Positions 52,009 through 57,383 of a DNA stretch of 57,383 nt are shown piece after piece; position 1 is the stretch's first letter; the number at the start of each line of letters is the position of its first letter. Below the pieces are notes generated by a model, which ran no database searches, was not told where the DNA came from, and worked only from the letters and a program-made list of their open reading frames with translations. Made by a program: the position numbers and the translations under genes. The stretch is from Desulfobacteraceae bacterium RAAP-1 (GTDB lineage Bacteria; Desulfobacterota; Desulfobacteria; Desulfobacterales; Desulfatirhabdiaceae): the NCBI GenBank assembly GCA_001443525.1, contig LKPX01000015.1:1-57383 (forward strand). The letters are read 5' to 3'.

Positions 52009-53679
52009 TCATTTTCCCGTTTCCCATGAGATGATGTGGCTGCGGGCAGTGCTGAGAGCCGTGCCGGGGATTTCAATCACCGAAAACACGATCTGCTGCT
52101 GTCCGTCATTGTACAGATCACCGATGGCCATGTCGCTGATCTGGCCGGACATTTCCGTGGTTTTCCATTTCAGCGCAAACCCTCCGACGGGATCCCACTG
52201 CAGACACTCGATATGTCCGCTTTTGAAGAGCCGCAGGCTGGGCAGATAGTTTCTCAGCACATCCTTGTCATTGACCAGCAGCACCTCGTTTTTGCCGTCG
52301 TGATCAATATCGGTGATGAATATGCGCTGCGGCAGGTAATACCTCTTGATACGCGTATCTGCATTTCGTCCGGTCGCTTCATCCGCATCCTGGGGATATG
52401 GCATGTACACCCCGCCGCCGGTAAATTTTTCCTTACTGGTCCATTCCACATCTCCGGATGACGCATAAAGCCGCAGGTGCAGCGCGGATGTCAGGGCTAC
52501 CGTCGTATCGGCGCCGTCATTCATGGTATTTCCAGGGGTAAAGCCGAACAGGGACGCTCCTGGCGGCGGTGATACCGGAGAACCCGGCTGGTAAGCGCCG
52601 TTCTGCCAGACCATTTCATATACATTGCCACCAAAAAGAGAGGCATAACTTCGCTGCTGTCCTAAGAGCACCAGGCCGGTTTTGGGGAAGGTGACCCCCC
52701 TGAAATACCAGGGCAGATTCTGGGCAATTCTGACCAGTTGGGCGCCATCCCATTCCAGAACATAGGATTTCAACTGGGTTTTATTCCGGTAAAGGCTGGT
52801 AACGAAAATTTCGGCGCGGCCGTTATGGTTGATATCCGCAACATCCACGCGAATGGGGGTTTCATCCCTGCCGCCCTCGGCTTCATTAATCAGTTGCAGT
52901 TTTCCGGATTGGAGGCGGTACAAGGATACGGAATTATCATTAACGATAACCAGTTCATTTTTTTTGTCGCCAAGGACATCGCCGATGGCAAGGCTCTTGA
53001 CTTCAGAGTCAAACCGGAGACTTTTCCAGATGGTAGCGGTGGTTCTGCCATCAGAGGCCATTGTTTTGATGGGCTCGGGTCCAGCGGTGACTGGGCCTGT
53101 CCACAGGGTATTGGGATCACGGCGGCTTTCATCTTCGACGGACGATTTCTGGGCAGCCTGCTGCTGGGCTCGCGGCAGGGTTTCTTCTGTTCCGCTGGTT
53201 ACCCCCAGCGCCTTTTGAATGGAGACGGCATAAGCGCTGATCTGCTGGAGCACATCGCCCTGCTGCTTGCCGGTCTGGCTGAACATCACCGGAGAGGCGC
53301 CATCAGATACGCGAAGCAGTCTGGCGCTGGTTTGAACGGACTGATCGGTGATGGTAATCGTGCCGATGGATACATAACCGGCGTTCAGTTTAACGGCGGC
53401 AGCAATGGCGGCGGCATCTCCGACAGGCTTGGAAAGACCGGCGGCGGCCTGAGCCGCAGCGCTCCGGCTGATGACGTCCACAGAGCCATCTGAAGCCAGG
53501 CGTGATGTCAGCATTTGAGATGCGGCTTTTTGCAGAAACGACATATCGCTTCCGGATTGAATTTCAAATGGCAGCACTAAAACGCGGGGGGCGTCCGATG
53601 CGAAACTTAAAATAGCGGCCGACAGCACAAGAATCAGCGCAATGCCGGCCCGTTTGGAAGTACAATGTGTTGGCCTCAA
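52009..53679 (-). CDS. Secreted FG-GAP/VCBS-repeat-like protein with TolB-N/CsgG-like start
   Basis: 556 residues. Signal peptide (AGIALILVLSAAILSFAS), then a small alpha/beta domain (VLVLPFEIQ, LTSRLASDGSVDVISR, VSIGTITIT) reminiscent of CsgG/TolB-N. A repetitive region carries FG-GAP-type calcium loops: DVLGDKKNELVIVND, DINHNGRAEIFVT, DIDHDGKNEVLLVND and DLYNDGQQQIVFS. It would fold as an integrin-like beta propeller in the periplasm. Function unknown. First gene of the minus-strand cluster with NFACT-R and radical SAM. Confidence 0.75.
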   Translation of the reverse strand: MRPTHCTSKRAGIALILVLSAAILSFASDAPRVLVLPFEIQSGSDMSFLQKAASQMLTSRLASDGSVDVISRSAAAQAAAGLSKPVGDAAAIAAAVKLNAGYVSIGTITITDQSVQTSARLLRVSDGASPVMFSQTGKQQGDVLQQISAYAVSIQKALGVTSGTEETLPRAQQQAAQKSSVEDESRRDPNTLWTGPVTAGPEPIKTMASDGRTTATIWKSLRFDSEVKSLAIGDVLGDKKNELVIVNDNSVSLYRLQSGKLQLINEAEGGRDETPIRVDVADINHNGRAEIFVTSLYRNKTQLKSYVLEWDGAQLVRIAQNLPWYFRGVTFPKTGLVLLGQQRSYASLFGGNVYEMVWQNGAYQPGSPVSPPPGASLFGFTPGNTMNDGADTTVALTSALHLRLYASSGDVEWTSKEKFTGGGVYMPYPQDADEATGRNADTRIKRYYLPQRIFITDIDHDGKNEVLLVNDKDVLRNYLPSLRLFKSGHIECLQWDPVGGFALKWKTTEMSGQISDMAIGDLYNDGQQQIVFSVIEIPGTALSTARSHIISWETGK

Positions 53680-53859
53680 GTGAATTCTTTTCTCCTGGAT
53701 GTGTGATACCCTTCCGGCAAAGCTGTCATAAACGGATGCTTTGCTATTCAGACGGCGTTACTGTACATAAAAAGCAAGATTTTATAAAGAATTTTTATTT
53801 GGTGACGTACTTTTCATTTCTGTTGTATAGTCGTTCAGATATGAAGGCATCCATTTTTT

Positions 53860-55524
53860 ATGAGCTCATCCATCATGATTGCTATTGAGAATCTGTCGTT
53901 CCGGTATCAAACCAGTACTCCCAAGATACTGAACGGCATCCATCTTGCCATTGGCGATGGCGAACGCGTTCTGATCGCCGGTAAAAACGGAGCGGGTAAA
54001 ACCACGTTTTCCAAAATTATCGCAGGTCTGATTCCGCGCGTCGAGTCCGGCGTTCTGGAAGGTGATTATTTTTATCGAGGCAGGCGCGTCACGGAGTATT
54101 CTCCCAAAGAATTTGTCCGGGAGATCGCCATTCTTTTCCAAGATTTCGAGGCGCAGATCGTATCAACGACCGTGCGGGAAGAGCTGGTCTTTTATCCTCT
54201 GAATACGGGCCGGTCTTACGACGTCGCCCTTGAAAACGCCCGGACGGTCTGCGCGGCTTTTGGCGCTGAACCGATTTTTGACCGGGAGATCAGCAGCCTG
54301 TCGGGAGGTGAAAAACAGAAAACCGCCCTGCTATCCCTGTTGTCCGCATCACCCGGGACGCTCATTTTAGATGAACCGTTTACGGACATCGATCCGGCGT
54401 CACAGGGGCTGATTCTTGAGTTTCTCTGGCGCGGCGGATACGGTGGCGGCATTATCCTGCTGGATCAGTCCCTGGAATATCATGCGTTTTTTGACCGGAT
54501 CATTATCCTTGGCGATGGCAAGATTCTTTATGACGGAAATCGCGATGTGATTGCGGACAAAGAACTGCTGTCGCGCGCCGGACTGGAGCCCGCCGGGATT
54601 TTCAAGGTTCTGGATTCCGGTGATATCGCCTGTCGTGAGGATATCTGCGGCCACATCCGGAAAACCCGGGTGTTCGATGAAGCGGCCTGTGCTTCCTGCA
54701 TGGCTTCAGAGAGTTCGGATGCGCCCGGAGACAATATTGTGGAAGTGACATCGCTGGGGTACCGGTACCGGGAAAGCCGCGGCATTGCGCTCCGGAGCAT
54801 TCAACTGGAGATACAAAAAGGTGATTTTATCACGGTCGTCGGAAGCAACGGCTCCGGAAAGACCACGTTGATGAAGCTTATCGCCGGCATTCTGAAAATA
54901 GAAGAAGGCGATATCCGGTATCGGGGTAAAAGCCTGAGAAAGTACCCGGTGACAGGGAACGTGGGCTATGTGTATCAGAATCCGGATCATCAGATTTTTG
55001 CAGAAACCGTTTACGATGAAATTGCGTTTATTCTGAGGATGCGAAAGATGGCGGAGCCTGAAATCCGCGAGCGGGTGAATGCAATTCTACAGATCATGGG
55101 CCTGTGGAACCGCCGGGACGCCGATCCGTTCAGTCTGCCCAAGGGCGACCGGCAGAAGGTGGCCTGCGCGTCCATTCTGGCCGGAGAGCCGGAGTTCATC
55201 ATCCTGGACGAACCTACGACCGGGCTGGATTATCCTTCTCTCAAAGGATTGATGGAAAGTGTGGAAGCGCTCAACAGAAACGGAAAGACCGTTATGGTCA
55301 TCACCCATTCCATGGAAACCGCAGCAAACTTCGGCAACAAAATACTGGCGATGCGTCAGGGAGAAATCGTATATTTCGGAGATAAACGGACATTTTTTGA
55401 GGACAACCGTCTGATGGAAACCGCCGGTGCGCGGCGGACGGAGATCATGGATATTTCCATGCGGCTGAATGGCAAACTGCTTTTAAATGACGCCGAATTT
55501 TCACGGTGCTGGAAATTGCGATGA
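53860..55524 (+). CDS. ECF-type transporter ATPase, fused A-A' pair
   Basis: 554 residues with two ABC ATPase domains. Domain 1: GKNGAGKT (about 41-48), SSLSGGEKQK, LILDEPFTDID. Domain 2: GSNGSGKT (about 328), SLPKGDRQK (degenerate signature) and FIILDEPTTGLD. A fused pair next to a T-component gene is the pattern of energy-coupling-factor importers for vitamins or metals. The linker contains a Cys-rich piece (IACREDICGHIRK, AACASCMA) that is unusual. The stop overlaps the T-component start (ATGA). No S-component is in the window. Confidence 0.88.
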   Translation: MSSSIMIAIENLSFRYQTSTPKILNGIHLAIGDGERVLIAGKNGAGKTTFSKIIAGLIPRVESGVLEGDYFYRGRRVTEYSPKEFVREIAILFQDFEAQIVSTTVREELVFYPLNTGRSYDVALENARTVCAAFGAEPIFDREISSLSGGEKQKTALLSLLSASPGTLILDEPFTDIDPASQGLILEFLWRGGYGGGIILLDQSLEYHAFFDRIIILGDGKILYDGNRDVIADKELLSRAGLEPAGIFKVLDSGDIACREDICGHIRKTRVFDEAACASCMASESSDAPGDNIVEVTSLGYRYRESRGIALRSIQLEIQKGDFITVVGSNGSGKTTLMKLIAGILKIEEGDIRYRGKSLRKYPVTGNVGYVYQNPDHQIFAETVYDEIAFILRMRKMAEPEIRERVNAILQIMGLWNRRDADPFSLPKGDRQKVACASILAGEPEFIILDEPTTGLDYPSLKGLMESVEALNRNGKTVMVITHSMETAANFGNKILAMRQGEIVYFGDKRTFFEDNRLMETAGARRTEIMDISMRLNGKLLLNDAEFSRCWKLR

Positions 55525-56282
55525 GCGTGTTTTTTTTCATTCCGAACGATTCATTTCTTCACAGGCGGGATCCCCGCGTCAAGATCGCAGGGCTCCTTTT
55601 TTTCTGCGCGCTGGCAATGGTGGAGACATCCCTGAGAGGACAGGGGCTGATATGCACAGGGCTTCTTTTGCTTTTCGGATGCAGCCGCACCTGGGGCAGC
55701 CTGAAAAAAATGGCGGGTGTTTTCATTCTGATCGGGAGCATGACGTTTATCCTGTGGGTGCTGTTTTATCGCGGCGGGGCGAAATGGATGCTTTGGGGCG
55801 TGCTGCCGGTGTCTGTCGGCGCGTTGCCTCATGCCGGCGTCATGTCGCTTCGGTTTCTGAACATGCTGCTTTCCGGACTGCTGTTTTTGTCCATCACATC
55901 CATCGAGGATTTTTATGGAGGGCTGGTGGTGCTGGGAACGCCCTATCCGTTTGCGTTTGCGATGTCGCTTTCTTTCCGGCTGGTGATGATATTCATGTCG
56001 AACGCGTTTTCCATCGTCGAGGCGCAGAAGGTGAGGGGAAACGACATCCTCCGGGGCAATCTCCTCAAGAGGATCCGGGCGTATGCGCCGCTGATCGTTC
56101 CGCTGATACTGACCGGCGTCAAAAAAGCCGAAACCCTCACCCTGGCGCTGGAATCCAAAGGCTTTTCACCGCAGAACAAGATCGACTTGAGCGGAAAGTA
56201 CCATTTCGGCGCCGCGGATGCTCTGTGCTTTTGTGTCATGCTGCTGGCGGGGACGGCGGCTGTATGGATGCGGTTGAGGTAA
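55521..56282 (+). CDS. ECF transporter T component (CbiQ-like)
   Basis: 253 residues with about five to six membrane helices and the coupling-helix region (AQKVRGNDI, LALESKGF) with the A-R-G-like motifs that touch the ATPases. It completes the ECF module with the fused ATPase. Its 3' end overlaps the converging nucleotide-sugar gene by 47 bp. Confidence 0.85.
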   Translation: MSVFFFIPNDSFLHRRDPRVKIAGLLFFCALAMVETSLRGQGLICTGLLLLFGCSRTWGSLKKMAGVFILIGSMTFILWVLFYRGGAKWMLWGVLPVSVGALPHAGVMSLRFLNMLLSGLLFLSITSIEDFYGGLVVLGTPYPFAFAMSLSFRLVMIFMSNAFSIVEAQKVRGNDILRGNLLKRIRAYAPLIVPLILTGVKKAETLTLALESKGFSPQNKIDLSGKYHFGAADALCFCVMLLAGTAAVWMRLR

Positions 56283-57383
56283 TTTCATTATCCGGTATGG
56301 GACTGTACTCAGGAACCACTTCCCTGAGTTTCTTCTTGATTCCTGCGGCGTCACAAGCCTGGGCCAGTTCGACCAGATCTCGAATATGCCGGCTTAGTTC
56401 TTCCAGAGGAACACGATCTCCATTTTTCAGCACCATAATATCTTTGAACCGAGTGGAGGCAATATCTTCCCCTTCCGTAATCAATTCTTCATACATTTTC
56501 TCACCGGGCCTCATCCCCTTGAATTCAATTTTTATTTCCTCATCAGGAATAAAACCGGAAAGCGTTATCAAGTCTCGAGCCATGTCGACAATCCGCACCG
56601 GAGTTCCCATTTTAAGCACGAATATTTCGCCGCCCTTTCCCAGTCCGCCGGCTTGCAGCACCAGACTCACGGCTTCGGGAATAGTCATAAAATAACGGGT
56701 AACTTCCGGATGGGTTACGGTAACCGGACCCCCATGGGCAATCTGTTTTTTGAAAAGCGGCAAAACGCTGCCCAGTACATTTCCAAACCGCACGGCCATA
56801 TAGGCCACCCCGTCTCTTCCCGCATAGCTCTGGATCAGCATTTCCATCAGACGTTTGGACGCACCCATGACATTGGTAGGCCGCACGGCCTTGTCCGTTG
56901 AAATAACCACACACCGTTCCACATGATGAATCTGGCACATTTCCAGCAGCACATCACTGCCCACGATATTGTTGAAAACCGCTTCCCATGGATGCATTTC
57001 CATCATCGGTACATGTTTATAGGCCGCTGCATGAAATACCGTATGGGGATGATAATCACCAAACACGTGTTCCATGCGATTTTTGTTCTGGACTGCAGCA
57101 AGAATCTCCACTGTTTTCATTTCCGGGTGTTGAGCCAGAAGATCCAGGTTCAACTCATAAAGCGCAGACTCATTTTGATCCAGTAGAATTAATTGTTCCG
57201 GCGTATAACAGGCGATTTGACGGCACAGCTCCGACCCGATGGAACCTCCTGCGCCTGTTACCATGACGCGCTTATTCCAATTTGCGTTCAAGATGATTTT
57301 AATGTATACAACCGTCTGTATCCATATCTGAATATTTTGAAGGGGGAACAGACAGACAATGGCCAGAATAGCAAAGTTTACGG
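56236..57383 (-). CDS. Nucleotide-sugar epimerase/dehydratase, CapD/Polysacc_synt_2 type (5' partial)
   Basis: At least 351 residues from a TTG at 57291, but the frame stays open to the window end. No ribosome site precedes the TTG, and the upstream codons read hydrophobic (FAILAIVCLFPLQ), so the gene probably starts outside the window. The NAD-binding GAGGSIGSELCRQ, the HAAAYKHVPMME active-site region and the ISTDKAVRPTNVMGASKR motif identify the family, which includes UDP-GlcNAc 4,6-dehydratases. The canonical YxxxK Tyr is replaced by Met in MGASKR, as in 5-epimerising relatives. It serves surface polysaccharide or flagellin glycan synthesis. Confidence 0.88.
   Translation of the reverse strand, partial: VNFAILAIVCLFPLQNIQIWIQTVVYIKIILNANWNKRVMVTGAGGSIGSELCRQIACYTPEQLILLDQNESALYELNLDLLAQHPEMKTVEILAAVQNKNRMEHVFGDYHPHTVFHAAAYKHVPMMEMHPWEAVFNNIVGSDVLLEMCQIHHVERCVVISTDKAVRPTNVMGASKRLMEMLIQSYAGRDGVAYMAVRFGNVLGSVLPLFKKQIAHGGPVTVTHPEVTRYFMTIPEAVSLVLQAGGLGKGGEIFVLKMGTPVRIVDMARDLITLSGFIPDEEIKIEFKGMRPGEKMYEELITEGEDIASTRFKDIMVLKNGDRVPLEELSRHIRDLVELAQACDAAGIKKKLREVVPEYSPIPDNEITSTASIQPPSPPAA

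Overview
The window looks like chromosomal DNA of a dissimilatory sulfate-reducing bacterium of the Desulfobacterota, most likely a Desulfobacterales relative. The decisive evidence is a complete dsrA-dsrB-dsrD-dsrN cluster (24177-27041 region, minus strand). Supporting evidence is a mitochondrial-type (spd) EF-G1, an ETF/ETF-quinone oxidoreductase operon, and Gram-negative envelope genes (mlaA/mlaC, kdsD, waaA, ppiD, mltG, an LpoA-like lipoprotein). The taxonomic call is from gene content only. Both ends look cut: the left end begins inside a tRNA terminator that has a second copy at 45.6 kb, and the last gene runs off the right edge.

Layout: 0-1.7 kb, tRNA-Lys(CTT) and the mlaC-mlaA pair. 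1.9-8.5 kb, a plus-strand run of dusB, an aminotransferase, engB, era, an ATP-grasp gene, an HNH gene and an RsbU-type phosphatase, with several ATGA start/stop overlaps. 8.8-12.3 kb, etfB-etfA-ETF-QO. 12.3-16 kb, a degenerate site-2 protease homologue, a RecA-like ATPase and spdEFG1 with a leader peptide/terminator upstream. 16.3-22.7 kb, a small zinc-ribbon gene, citrate synthase, a Fur-family regulator, small unknown genes, a cyclase-family protein, glnS, a UXX-star/glutaredoxin-like protein and a LOG protein. 22.7-29 kb, the dsr cluster plus an uncharacterised TPR/unknown pair upstream. 29.2-31.4 kb, an M24 peptidase and rplM-rpsI. 31.5-43.3 kb, envelope functions (GH17-GT2 glucan synthase, LpoA-like protein, waaA, pfk, kdsD, DUF523, ppiD). 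43.3-46.5 kb, a very small integrated element (integrase-hicA-hicB) ending at a tRNA-derived att site, then a RelE/HTH toxin-antitoxin pair. 46.7-57.4 kb, a tandem D-Ala-D-Ala-ligase-like protein, mltG, a radical SAM protein, a stand-alone NFACT-R protein, an FG-GAP-like protein, an ECF transporter A-A'/T pair and a partial nucleotide-sugar dehydratase.

Three pieces of architecture stand out. (1) A dispersed palindromic repeat family of about 125 bp has four full copies. Each one starts on the GA of the TGA stop codon of the neighbouring gene, and there are several fragments, one of which has become the 3' end of the fur-like ORF. (2) An 87-bp perfect inverted duplication of the tRNA-Lys 3' half sits at the two ends of a 45.6-kb interval. 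This suggests a large inversion at an integration site or an assembly artefact. (3) Several 5' leaders carry plausible RNA switches: spdEFG1, the 18.5-kb small gene, and the dsrB/dsrD intergenic terminator.
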